Positions 51,199 to 59,145 of a DNA stretch of 64,000 nt are shown here, piece after piece. The stretch is taken from NCBI RefSeq assembly GCF_004005375.1, contig NZ_RZUF01000002.1, positions 182,678 to 246,677 of the forward strand, read 5' to 3'. Made by a program: the position numbers and the translations under genes. Source of the stretch: Rheinheimera sediminis. Lineage in GTDB: Bacteria; Pseudomonadota; Gammaproteobacteria; Enterobacterales; Alteromonadaceae. The notes below the pieces were generated by a model. That model searched no databases. It saw only the letters and a program-made list of their open reading frames with translations, and was not told the DNA's origin. Each line of letters opens with the position of its first letter. Position 1 is the stretch's first letter.

Positions 51199-51603
51199 AT
51201 GCTGCATCATGTTTCTTTTGGTGTTTCTGATATTTATCGTTCAGCAGCTTTTTACGACGCTGTGTTATCTGCTTTAGGTTATGTCCGGGTTTGGGATGAT
51301 ATCAGCGATGATGACCCGGATTGTGCTGTAGGTTATGGCTACAGCAATGGTGGCGATAAGTTTGCCATCAAACTCAGAGCACAGGTTTTGTCAGGTTCAG
51401 TACCAGGCTTTCATCTGGCCTTCGCTGCTCCAAGCCGTAGTGCTGTAGATGAGTTCCATAAAGCTGCTTTACTGCATGGTGGCAAAGACAATGGTGCTGC
51501 AGGCCTGAGGCCAGATTACGGCGATGAATATTATGCAGCTTTTGTCATTGACCTGGATGGTTACCATATTGAAGCTGTGATTAATGGGGCTGAGCAGGTA
51601 TAG
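51199..51603 (+). CDS. VOC (glyoxalase/bleomycin resistance-like) family protein
   Basis: Product of 134 residues with paired beta-alpha-beta-beta-beta modules: MLHHVSFGVSDIYRSAAFYDAVLSALGY at the start, PGFHLAFAAPSRSAVDEFHKAAL in the middle and YAAFVIDLDGYHIEAVIN at the end. The metal-ligand positions (His in LHHVSFGV, Glu in IEAV) are kept. The family includes glyoxalases and small-molecule resistance proteins; the substrate is unknown. It is a single gene after the der terminator. Confidence 0.85.
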   Translation: MLHHVSFGVSDIYRSAAFYDAVLSALGYVRVWDDISDDDPDCAVGYGYSNGGDKFAIKLRAQVLSGSVPGFHLAFAAPSRSAVDEFHKAALLHGGKDNGAAGLRPDYGDEYYAAFVIDLDGYHIEAVINGAEQV

Positions 51604-51644
51604 GTGTTGCGCCAATTCGGTAGCTTATGCTTGCCGCGTTGTAG

Positions 51645-51674
51645 GTTGTACTCGACGCGCAGCGGCAGTACAAC
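51645..51674 (+). repeat. 30-bp palindromic repeat, copy 1
   Basis: GTTGTACT and AGTACAAC form the arms around a GC-rich 14-base middle. The same element occurs in opposite orientation at 53956-53985, with the shared outer sequence TGTAGGTTGTACTCG. Confidence 0.8.
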
Positions 51675-51803
51675 AAAGTAACTTGCCGCAATAAATAAGA
51701 TCACCTTTTGAATCCAATGCGTTTCGCGGTTGGGGAACATCTGTAGTTGTAACTGTTGTTGACGGCTAGATTTCTTACTTTAAAGCGTTTCGCCGCTGGC
51801 GAG

Positions 51804-51835
51804 ATACTTTCTTTTGCTTCGCCAAAAGAAAGTAT
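51804..51835. repeat. Hairpin of a dispersed intergenic element
   Basis: ATACTTTCTTTTG-CTTCGC-CAAAAGAAAGTAT is a perfect 13-bp stem. It continues with CCAAAGAAAAGGCGACCCC. Near-identical sequences occur between genes in many beta- and gammaproteobacteria (from memory). Confidence 0.7.
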
Positions 51836-52336
51836 CCAAAGAAAAGGCGACCCCAGGTCGCAGCGAAAGCCCGGCCCAAAATCGTGCGTCCAAGGCGACT
51901 GGGTAACTCGCTCGTCGCTACCGCTCCTCACTCAGACACTCCCAGCCTTAAAACCTTGGCCACCCAATTTTGTCCGGCTCGCGCCCCAATGGGGATTTGG
52001 TGCCAGTAGCTGGTACCCAGCTGTCACTTAAAATGCCTGAGAAAAAAACATATGCGAAAGTCGGCAGCGTGCCAAAAGCGGACATAGTTGTGACTCTATA
52101 CGGTCCATATTACCTCTGCTCGGTTTTGTTCTCACTATGGCATTTCTCCAAACAGTAACAACATAAAAATTAGAGAGTTATCAATGGCCGCTGGTTAGAT
52201 AACATGCCCATAGAATGGGATAATACGCATGCGCGTGATCCCGCAAACAAAGACTGGACAAATTTTCGGAAATGGTTGATTTTAAGGAGCTATTAACCGC
52301 TGCTGCGCACTGGTCTAAGAAGCCAAAAGCGCATGC

Positions 52337-52356
52337 GTTATATACAAATGTTATGC
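52337..52356 (+). other. Possible integron recombination cores before first cassette-like gene
   Basis: GCGTTATAT (52335-52343) and GTTATGC (52350-52356) resemble the 3' core of attC sites, and a gene starts 14 bases later. GCGCATGCGTTAT here is complementary to ATACGCATGCGC about 110 bases upstream, but GCATGC is self-complementary, so that pairing is weak evidence. Confidence 0.35.
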
Positions 52357-52369
52357 ATATAGGGAAATT

Positions 52370-52849
52370 ATGTCATTTATCGTAGATGTTATTTCTGTCG
52401 TAGGGTCTAGCGCTTCCATTTCAGGAGTGACCCTAAAAGATTTGCTTAAAGGTAATCCTAATAAAAAAGAAATCGAAAGCTACATAAAATACTTGGAACC
52501 TAAACAAGTATTAACAGCTCCTTTCCATCAAGAAGTTTTACCTGCCGTTATAAAAAGTTTAGAAGAAATAAAGGTGAAAACAGAGACGTTACGCATTAAT
52601 TGCAACGATGAATATATATCTATTGTCGTTCTCCATCTAGTTTTGTTACTAAGTGAAGAGTTAATGAATCTGCACAAGTTACAAGGTTCAACTGCATCTG
52701 ACAATAAAGCAATGTTTAAGCATCTTCAAAGAGTAAGGGTTAAATTTGCTAAAGCAATTGGGTTATTGTGTACAGCATATGAAATTGATATTTCAGGTTC
52801 ACCTTTAGCGAACTTTGTAATCGATCTAGGCTACAAGCCTCGTGCATAA
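52370..52849 (+). CDS. Hypothetical protein in cassette-like gene 1
   Basis: Product of 159 residues, without signal peptide. The first 30 residues (MSFIVDVISVVGSSASISGVTLKDLL) are mildly hydrophobic; the rest is charged and helical, with a hydrophobic helix VVLHLVLLLSEELMNL near residue 90. I recognise no family. AGGGAAATT precedes the ATG. The gene is clearly more AT-rich than the housekeeping genes around it. It starts 14 bases after a GTTATGC core-like site, and its stop lies inside the 5' end of an attC-like site, the usual layout of an integron gene cassette. Confidence 0.65.
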   Translation: MSFIVDVISVVGSSASISGVTLKDLLKGNPNKKEIESYIKYLEPKQVLTAPFHQEVLPAVIKSLEEIKVKTETLRINCNDEYISIVVLHLVLLLSEELMNLHKLQGSTASDNKAMFKHLQRVRVKFAKAIGLLCTAYEIDISGSPLANFVIDLGYKPRA

Positions 52850-52931
52850 TGCACCTTAAAAAGGGACGAATAAAGCTTGGCTTGCGCTACTTCGTCACTA
52901 ATTTTAGCCAAGCTTTATTGGCCCGTTATAT
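52844..52931 (+). other. attC-like site between cassette-like genes
   Basis: From GCATAAT (5' core-like, one mismatch to the ATAAC expected) through AAAAAGGGACG to GGCCCGTTATA (3' core). The inner arms AATAAAGCTTGGCT (52869-52882) and AGCCAAGCTTTATT (52906-52919) are a perfect 14-bp inverted repeat with a 23-base loop. Size (88 bases), position and the 5' sequence resemble Vibrio-type attC repeats. Confidence 0.55.
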
Positions 52932-52949
52932 GTTTATGAGGTAGTTACG

Positions 52950-53789
52950 TTGGAAGATGAGCCTGTTTGCTACACAATGGATGATTTTCATGTTGCTATG
53001 AGTGCATTTGATAAAGCTGTCTGTGAAGCTTGTGCCGTCAGTAACTTTACGGGGAGCCGGTATGCTCCTTACAAAGGTTATTCCTCTCATATCTTTACAA
53101 GAATGTGCATCCATTCTGTAGGGCTTATATCGGCATTGCCGAAAACTCGTTGGGCGAAAAGAGATTACGAGAGCTGGGATTTTAGTCTTATCGCTCCTCA
53201 TGTTCGTGCATTGATGGAGGGGTATCTTCTGTTCTTCTATTTATCTGAAATGCCAATTAGTGAAGATGAATGGTACGTAAAACTAAATGTTATGCACCTC
53301 AATGACTGTACTCGTCGGATAAGGCTTCACCAAAATATTAGATGTGCCGAAGATGAAGCAAGTTTTCGAGAGCAGCAAGTCGAACTGCAGAAGCGCCTAC
53401 AGAGTGCTGAGTTCTTTAATGAACTTCCATCAAAGCTGCAAAAGCTATTGTTGACTGGAAAAGCTCTAATGATCCCATCCCGAGAAGACCTCCTTAAGAA
53501 ATTAGATGTCGATATTGGTGATTTCAATGCGTTTTATGACTTAGTTTCAAACTACACGCATATATTGCCGATTTCTTACTATCGTAATGAAGCCAACGGC
53601 CGTGGTTCTGGCGTTCAAAATCGAACAGATTTGTCTTATATAGTTCATTCCTTGCTTAAGGCTACTAATTGGTTAAGTGTGTCCACAGAAAGAATGGTGG
53701 AATTATTCCCGGATGCAGCCAAAGTTAGAAAAGGAAAAAAATCAAAGTTCACATTGGGTCCAAAGGAAAACACGAAGAACCAAAAGTAA
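52950..53789 (+). CDS. Hypothetical protein in cassette-like gene 2 (DUF5677-like)
   Basis: Product of 279 residues, mostly helical, without signal peptide. The segment SLIAPHVRALMEGYLLFFYLSE near residue 90 and the later FNAFYDLVSNYTHILPISYY resemble the DUF5677 type often found in defence islands and cassette arrays; this is a tentative match from memory. The C-terminus is lysine-rich (KVRKGKKSKF). The start is taken as TTG 52950 with GAGG eight bases upstream; ATG at 52977 is the alternative. It lies 19 bases after the attC-like core GTTATAT. Confidence 0.65.
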   Translation: MEDEPVCYTMDDFHVAMSAFDKAVCEACAVSNFTGSRYAPYKGYSSHIFTRMCIHSVGLISALPKTRWAKRDYESWDFSLIAPHVRALMEGYLLFFYLSEMPISEDEWYVKLNVMHLNDCTRRIRLHQNIRCAEDEASFREQQVELQKRLQSAEFFNELPSKLQKLLLTGKALMIPSREDLLKKLDVDIGDFNAFYDLVSNYTHILPISYYRNEANGRGSGVQNRTDLSYIVHSLLKATNWLSVSTERMVELFPDAAKVRKGKKSKFTLGPKENTKNQK

Positions 53790-53791
53790 AC

Positions 53792-53853
53792 ACATAACAA
53801 ACGCGAGAATTATAAATCTTGCAAGCTCACCCCCTATTCCGCAGGCGTTATTT
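53792..53853 (+). other. attC-like site after second cassette-like gene
   Basis: It begins ACATAACAAACGC, like the 5' end of Vibrio attC repeats, and ends GCAGGCGTTATTT, like their 3' end. The outer ATAAC/GTTAT pair and the AAA/GGC spacers fit. The central stem is poor, so the site may be degraded. It starts three bases after the gene stop. Confidence 0.5.
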
Positions 53854-53955
53854 CCGCATTTCGCTCCTAGCTGCCAATCAGAAAAGCCCATACCAACTAC
53901 TGGTATGGGCCGGGCTTTATACTCACTTCGGGGCCAGCTAAAGCTTATTTGTTGT

Positions 53956-53985
53956 GTTGTACTGCTGCTGCGCAGCGAGTACAAC
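53956..53985 (-). repeat. 30-bp palindromic repeat, copy 2 (inverted to copy 1)
   Basis: GTTGTACT-14 bases-AGTACAAC, the reverse complement form of 51645-51674 including outer bases (CCTACA after it). The two copies bracket 2.3 kb that contains both cassette-like genes. Confidence 0.8.
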
Positions 53986-54170
53986 CTACAGTGCCAAAAA
54001 ACATCCCACAAGACACTGAAACTCGTATTCCATCCGGGGTGTTTCATGCGCATTCAATATCCTGCCTCTAATGTAACTTTCATAGTTTGGCGACTTTTTA
54101 GTCACATTGGCTCTGCTAGCCTCCATGCGTTTCTTCAAATAAATACGGTCGATTTTTGGAGGTTAGCGAG

Positions 54171-56603
54171 ATGAGTAGACAACAGGTATCGTGGTTAACT
54201 CTTAGAGGGATGACATTTATGATCAAGCAATTCAGACAAATATCGTGCTTGACTCCGTGGGCGCTGCTGATGGGCTTGCCACTTTTTACCCATGCAGCAG
54301 AGGCGCCTGGTGCGCTGACTTTTATTGTTAAAAATGAGAATACTGACCGGCCACTGTCAAAGGTGCAGATCACTATTAAGCAACGGGAAAGCTCTGCCAC
54401 ACAAACGTTAGAAACTGACGAACAAGGTCGCATCCTTGTTGAGCAGCTTGAGCCAGGCCTGTACTCGGTGGACGTTGCCAAAATCGGCTTTGCTTCATTG
54501 AATGCGCCCAGTGTGCGGGTGGTGACGCGCAAAACTATCAAAATAGAATTCGAACTTAAAGAGCACTCCATTGAGGTCGTTGAGGTTCGGGGGCGACAAT
54601 CTGATGTTTTTGCATCAGGCTCCAGCACTTATCTCGACAGAGAAGCCCTGGCAAGCGCTGTAGGCGGAGGTGCAGATCCGCTGCTGTCGTTAGACGGATT
54701 GCCAGGCCTGGCGTCCGCCAGTGAATTCGCCAGCTTTAGTGTACGTGGCCGTGGCCCAAGAGATAATTTGTTATTCGTTGATGATTTTCCCTTTGATAAA
54801 GCGGTGCACTTTGATGCCACTTTGGGTGAAGAGGAAGATGTCGGTGGTGGTGGTCGTTTCTCGATTTTCGCACCGAACGTGATCGGCGGTGCAGAGTTCT
54901 CGCCTGGTGGTTGGGGGCCTGCTTATGGTGGCCGGGCAGCATCGCTACTCAAACTGGACGTTGCCGATGGCAATCCAAGTCCTTCAGCCAGTTTTCGCTA
55001 CGACCTGGCAGGTTATGAAGTGGGTTACGATGGCCCTACAGGTATTACGGATGACTCTACAATGCTGTTTTCTGCACGGCGATTGGACTTCGGCGCCTTG
55101 TTTGAAACTATCGAAGAGCTGGATATTGGCGAGCCTGTGTTAAGAGATATCATCCTAAAATCGGTTATACCCATCAATCAGAACCATACCTTTGAAATTC
55201 TGCTGATGGATACCCACGAAGACTATGTTCGCGACGTCACTCACGTTTTTGCATCGCCCAATTTCGAAGATGCTGCGCTGCAGTCTGCTGAACAAGATAG
55301 TGATTTGTATGGTCTGACCTTGCGATCATTGCTAGGTGAAGATTCAGTCTGGACCAATAAAGTTTACTACCGCAAAAGCAACAAGGTAAGCTCAGAGGGC
55401 GAAGCCTTTCCTGATCTGGTACCAGCAGGATCGCCTGCGTCTGATTTTCCGGTGCGGGAAGACATTCTTACCATAGCTGAAAAAGAAACGGAGACGGGCT
55501 GGCGAAGCGATTTTGAGACAACGAATCAATGGGGTTTATTTAGTGCAGGTAGCCAGATCACGCAAATTGATCTGGACTACAATACGGTCTTAGATGGCGA
55601 TTGGAACCGCTTTGTGTACGACGACGATGATTTCAGGCCAGACCCACAGCAGCTCTTTATTGTGCTGACTCCAGAGAACATCAATTCTTCAATAAAGCAA
55701 AAAGAAACCAGCTATGCTGGCTACGTTAATCAGGTTTTTGAGCTGGGTGATTGGGATTTTGGCACTGGCTTACGGGTGGAGCGGGACGGTTTTGCCGACG
55801 AAAGCTTAGTGTCACCTAGGTTCAGCCTTAACTGGCAGCCGGCTGGTAAGGTCAGATATTTTGCGAGTGCAGGACTTTTTCATCAGTCGCCACGGTTTTT
55901 ATACCTGGCTGCTAACGAGTCAAACGACCTGAAGAACGAAAAAATCAGCCATAGTAGCGTAGGTTTCAAATATTTTCCGAACACCAATTGGTCGGTGTTG
56001 ACTGAGGCCTATTATCAAAAGCTCGACGACCTGGTGGTCGACCTTGATAGAGCAAGCGGTACCTTTGCCAATATGGGTAACGGCACATCGTACGGCGTCG
56101 ATATAGTGCTTAACGGAACAATTTTCGAAGGACTTTACGCTAGTGCAACCTATTCCTACAACGATGCCGTAGTGGATCGCAAAGATGGTCGGGGTGACGT
56201 AGCCGCCGAATTCAATCGCGACCATGTGGCTACCATTGGCCTGACCTGGGAAATCAATGATCGCTGGAAGGTCGCCGGGCGCTACAAATATCTTTCCGGC
56301 AGACCAGACGACAATTTTATTATTCATTCAGACGTGTTGGGCGCCGGTCAACCGTTGCGCTACTCGAAAGAGATCACAGAGCGTAATGTCGGTCGTAAAA
56401 GCGGTTCAGGCTTGTTGAACCTTCGTGTGGACTATAGACGCGCATTTGGCCCTATAGATGTCACTGCCTTTCTCGATGTCATCAACGTCACGTCAGCTTC
56501 GTCCAGCGATGACAACGAGTTTGACTATCGCAGGGGTGTTGAAGTGAAGGACGATAGCGAAGCCGAGCCACTGATTGGTCTTCGATTTGACTACGCTTGG
56601 TAG
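54171..56603 (+). CDS. TonB-dependent receptor with carboxypeptidase-like N-terminal domain
   Basis: Outer-membrane receptor of about 810 residues. Order of parts: extended signal peptide ending THAAEA, a carboxypeptidase-regulatory-like beta-sandwich (about 30-110), a TonB-box-like segment VVEVRGR, a plug domain (about 120-250, FASFSVRGRGPRDNLLFVDDFPFD), then a 22-strand-type barrel ending FDYAW. GGAGG lies eight bases before ATG 54171; ATG 54219 with AGAGGG is an alternative that gives a shorter signal peptide. Co-oriented with a response regulator and histidine kinase, which may control it. The ligand is unknown. Confidence 0.88.
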   Translation: MSRQQVSWLTLRGMTFMIKQFRQISCLTPWALLMGLPLFTHAAEAPGALTFIVKNENTDRPLSKVQITIKQRESSATQTLETDEQGRILVEQLEPGLYSVDVAKIGFASLNAPSVRVVTRKTIKIEFELKEHSIEVVEVRGRQSDVFASGSSTYLDREALASAVGGGADPLLSLDGLPGLASASEFASFSVRGRGPRDNLLFVDDFPFDKAVHFDATLGEEEDVGGGGRFSIFAPNVIGGAEFSPGGWGPAYGGRAASLLKLDVADGNPSPSASFRYDLAGYEVGYDGPTGITDDSTMLFSARRLDFGALFETIEELDIGEPVLRDIILKSVIPINQNHTFEILLMDTHEDYVRDVTHVFASPNFEDAALQSAEQDSDLYGLTLRSLLGEDSVWTNKVYYRKSNKVSSEGEAFPDLVPAGSPASDFPVREDILTIAEKETETGWRSDFETTNQWGLFSAGSQITQIDLDYNTVLDGDWNRFVYDDDDFRPDPQQLFIVLTPENINSSIKQKETSYAGYVNQVFELGDWDFGTGLRVERDGFADESLVSPRFSLNWQPAGKVRYFASAGLFHQSPRFLYLAANESNDLKNEKISHSSVGFKYFPNTNWSVLTEAYYQKLDDLVVDLDRASGTFANMGNGTSYGVDIVLNGTIFEGLYASATYSYNDAVVDRKDGRGDVAAEFNRDHVATIGLTWEINDRWKVAGRYKYLSGRPDDNFIIHSDVLGAGQPLRYSKEITERNVGRKSGSGLLNLRVDYRRAFGPIDVTAFLDVINVTSASSSDDNEFDYRRGVEVKDDSEAEPLIGLRFDYAW

Positions 56604-56649
56604 TGGCGAGGGCTAAGGCTTGATAAGAACGGGTAAGGAGTAACAGCAG

Positions 56650-57351
56650 ATGGTCCAAAAATCGGGTGCAGCGCCAGTACGAGTGTTGATTGTCGAAGAT
56701 AACCGCGATATATGTGCGAACATTGCCGCCTATCTTGAAAAGCATAGCTATATTCTGGATTTTGCCTACGACGGTATATGCGCGATGCACCTGGCGTTGA
56801 CGACCCCGTTCGACGTTATTGTATTGGACCTGATGCTGCCCGGTATGGATGGCCTGAGTTTCTGCAAAAAGCTGCGCGCTGATGCCAACATAGATAAACC
56901 AGTATTGATGCTGACTGCGCGGGACACGCTGGACGATAAACTGAAGGGCTTTGAGGCGGGAGCCGATGACTACTTGGTCAAGCCATTTGCATTGCAAGAG
57001 CTGCACGCACGATTACAGGCACTTTACAAACGCAGTCACGGTAAAACCGACAACCTGCTCACAGTGGGTGAGTTGACTTTGAATAAGTCGACGCTGCAAG
57101 TGTATCGCGCCGGGCTGCGAGTCGATCTTAACCCGACCTGCATGAAACTACTGCAACGATTGATGGAAGAGGCGCCTGCTGTGGTGGATCGCGAAGCTCT
57201 CGAAACCTTGTTGTGGGCAGACGAGCTGCCTGATGGTGATGCACTTCGCTCGCATATGTACAAGCTGCGCCAGGCGATAGACAGGCCCTTTGATAGCCCG
57301 CTTATTCATACTGTGCATCGTATCGGGTACCGACTTGCGGAGGATACTTAG
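56650..57351 (+). CDS. OmpR-family response regulator
   Basis: Protein of 233 residues. Receiver domain (about 9-122) with acidic pocket VEDN, phosphorylation site Asp60 in VIVLDLMLPGMDG and the conserved lysine in DDYLVKPFA. A C-terminal winged helix (about 135-232) ends in SHMYKLRQAIDRPFDSPLIHTVHRIGYRL, as in OmpR/PhoB. It follows the receptor gene by 46 bases and the kinase gene starts two bases after its stop. Confidence 0.93.
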   Translation: MVQKSGAAPVRVLIVEDNRDICANIAAYLEKHSYILDFAYDGICAMHLALTTPFDVIVLDLMLPGMDGLSFCKKLRADANIDKPVLMLTARDTLDDKLKGFEAGADDYLVKPFALQELHARLQALYKRSHGKTDNLLTVGELTLNKSTLQVYRAGLRVDLNPTCMKLLQRLMEEAPAVVDREALETLLWADELPDGDALRSHMYKLRQAIDRPFDSPLIHTVHRIGYRLAEDT

Positions 57352-57353
57352 TC

Positions 57354-58607
57354 ATGTATCGCCGTAGTTTACGCCAGCGTGTCGCCTTTGCATTTGCTAT
57401 CTGTGTTGCTGTGCTCAGCCTGGTCTGGGGCTTTGCTTTTTTTGGTGCGATCAGGTTGAGCGAAGACCGTGTGCTGATGCAACAGCTGGAGGTTGCCGCC
57501 AAAAGTTATCCCACAGTAACGATGAACCTTCGCGGCTACGATAACGTTGCCAGCCTGCCGGAATCACTACAGGCTTGGGCTCAGACGAACCCAACGCAAG
57601 GATTGTACGAATTTGAGGCAGAAGAGTTGCATGTCGCGGTCGTACCTGTAAGCAGTGAACAGCAGCCTGGCGGCAACGAACAGCAACACGCCTTTGTGGT
57701 GTTTGACGTTGCCGGTATTGAGGCTGCGTCATCAGAAGATTGGTGGTTACTGCTGGTGATCACAGCTGTGGTGGGTACGCTTGGTGTGCTTGGTTTTGGG
57801 CTGGGCGTTGTGGTGATGCGCAGAGCTGTTGCTCCTGTGGCAGAACTCGCCAAAGCGGTGGCAGACATCGATCTGGAACATCTATCGGCCGAGGATTATA
57901 AACGCATAGATTCTGGCCGTTTTGGTGATGACGAGGTTGGCGTGCTCGCTGCGGCCATTGAGAAAACTCTGGAGCGTATCAGCGCTTTTGTGACGCGGGA
58001 GCGGGATTTTACCAGTTCAGCCAGCCATGAGTTACGCACTCCCATCACTGTCATCACAGGCGCGCTTGAGCTGCTGGAACAAAGTGAGCTGTCAGCGACC
58101 GATGTGCTGGCGCTGGATAGAGTGAGACGTGCGACTCTGGACATGAAAACCACCATTGAAATGTTCTTGTGCCTCGCCCGCGAAACGGATGACGACTTAT
58201 ACCAGGAGCAATTCTTAGTGACGCCGCTGGTGAGGCAGGCGATCGATCTACAGCGCCACTTGCTGAACCGCAACTTGGTTGATGTTGAAATTGACCATAT
58301 CGAAAACCCTTACGTTCGCGGGCATAAACAGGCTTTTTCTATAGCGGTTAATAATCTAGTGCGAAATGCGTTTGAGCACACGCACACAGGGCAGGGGCCG
58401 ATCTCGATTCTTATTAAAGAGCGCGAGCTATTGATTACCAATCACCGGAATAGCTATGCTGACGAAGGTTATAGGCTGGCCGTGGAGGCGTCGTCTCACG
58501 GCTATGGCCTGGGGCTGGGGATAGTACAAAGGCTGTGTGAACGCAATGGTTGGTCTTTTGTGCTGCAGCTTGATGAGAAGCGAGTAGTCGCTTGTCTTTC
58601 GTGGTGA
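57354..58607 (+). CDS. Sensor histidine kinase
   Basis: Membrane kinase of 417 residues. Two membrane segments (about 12-34 and 131-155) enclose a periplasmic sensor of roughly 95 residues. A HAMP linker (about 155-210) is followed by the H-box FTSSASHELRTP with His225 and an ATP-binding domain with N-box NNLVRNAFEHTH and G2 box GYGLGLGIVQRL. The usual DxGxG of the G1 box reads ITNHRNS, so ATP binding may be atypical. Two bases after the regulator gene; cognate pair with it. Confidence 0.92.
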   Translation: MYRRSLRQRVAFAFAICVAVLSLVWGFAFFGAIRLSEDRVLMQQLEVAAKSYPTVTMNLRGYDNVASLPESLQAWAQTNPTQGLYEFEAEELHVAVVPVSSEQQPGGNEQQHAFVVFDVAGIEAASSEDWWLLLVITAVVGTLGVLGFGLGVVVMRRAVAPVAELAKAVADIDLEHLSAEDYKRIDSGRFGDDEVGVLAAAIEKTLERISAFVTRERDFTSSASHELRTPITVITGALELLEQSELSATDVLALDRVRRATLDMKTTIEMFLCLARETDDDLYQEQFLVTPLVRQAIDLQRHLLNRNLVDVEIDHIENPYVRGHKQAFSIAVNNLVRNAFEHTHTGQGPISILIKERELLITNHRNSYADEGYRLAVEASSHGYGLGLGIVQRLCERNGWSFVLQLDEKRVVACLSW

Positions 58608-58671
58608 CGGCGGCAAAAATTACAAGCACTGAAAGCTCCCCAGCCGTGAGCCTTGGGCGAGTTTTGGTTTT

Positions 58672-59145
58672 TTATATTTGTGAACGAATGACTTCAGGGT
58701 TTGAGTTCAAGTAGTACTGCAGCTGTTTAACCCGCTTGGGCCGCTCAAACAGCTGATACAACTCCAGCCAGTCAGCTAACTGCATCAGCGGTAAATCCTG
58801 TTGCCAGCTGGTTTTTTCAGGCAGAAACTCAAACGCTTGCAAGCCGTCGTCTTTGAGCACTTGTATGCCCGCCATCAGTTCGAGCTCAAGGCCATTTTTA
58901 CGAAACCGAGCAAAGCCCTTGCTGCGATAAATGGGGTGCAGCGATACAGGCACAACCTGAGCATACTGACTCAGCAAGGTTTTAAACTCTTCAAAGCGCT
59001 GCAGCGTGCAGACTAAATCCAAATCCCTGGCTTGTGGCTCAATGCCATAACACTGCAATAAAAAGCTGCCGCCTATGGCCCAGTCTGTTGGTCCAAGTAG
59101 TTGCACTAATTCTGTGGCTATTTGCCTGATATCAGTATGCTGCAT
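58672..59145 (-). CDS. Nucleotidyltransferase-fold protein
   Basis: Protein of 157 residues with the minimal nucleotidyltransferase pattern: AIGGSFLLQCYGIEPQARDLDLVC has the GGS and the D-x-D metal-binding pair near residues 38-41, and a third acidic position lies in LELELMAGIQV. This resembles AbiEii/LinB-like or unclassified NTP-transfer proteins. The start codon overlaps the xseA stop (TGATG), so it is translated together with xseA. Function unknown; an antitoxin/toxin role is possible but no partner other than xseA is next to it. Confidence 0.7.
   Translation of the reverse strand: MQHTDIRQIATELVQLLGPTDWAIGGSFLLQCYGIEPQARDLDLVCTLQRFEEFKTLLSQYAQVVPVSLHPIYRSKGFARFRKNGLELELMAGIQVLKDDGLQAFEFLPEKTSWQQDLPLMQLADWLELYQLFERPKRVKQLQYYLNSNPEVIRSQI

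Larger units (their letters stand above)
51604..52369. other. Repeat-rich, gene-poor intergenic region
   Basis: 766 bases with no credible gene. It holds palindrome copy 1 (51645-51674), a 13-bp-arm hairpin inside a widely dispersed non-coding element (51755-52030) and, at 52337-52356, two GTTAT core-like sites just before the first cassette-like gene. A short open frame at 51756-52031 translates to the SFASPKESIQRKGDPRS type of sequence often mis-annotated as protein. Confidence 0.6.
53790..54170. other. Intergenic region with attC-like end, palindromes and receptor promoter
   Basis: 381 bases, no gene. It holds an attC-like sequence (53792-53853), a hairpin GCCCATACCA-ACTAC-TGGTATGGGC (53888-53912), palindrome copy 2, a TGAAAC...GTTTCA pair (54017-54046) and GACT-TTTT-AGTC (54092-54103). 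The last two lie in the probable promoter region of the receptor operon and could be operators. Confidence 0.5.

Noticed and set aside
51756-52031. 91-residue open frame
   Set aside because: It is the translation of a dispersed non-coding element with a hairpin; composition is Ser/Pro/Arg-rich and there is no ribosome site.
52190-52345. Complete attC or attI site before the first cassette-like gene
   Set aside because: Only the 3' core-like GTTAT motifs are convincing. The upstream pairing depends on GCATGC, which is self-complementary, and no integrase gene lies alongside.
56488-57006. 172-residue open frame antisense to the receptor end and response regulator
   Set aside because: The plus strand encodes well-matched proteins throughout, and the antisense translation has no recognisable features.
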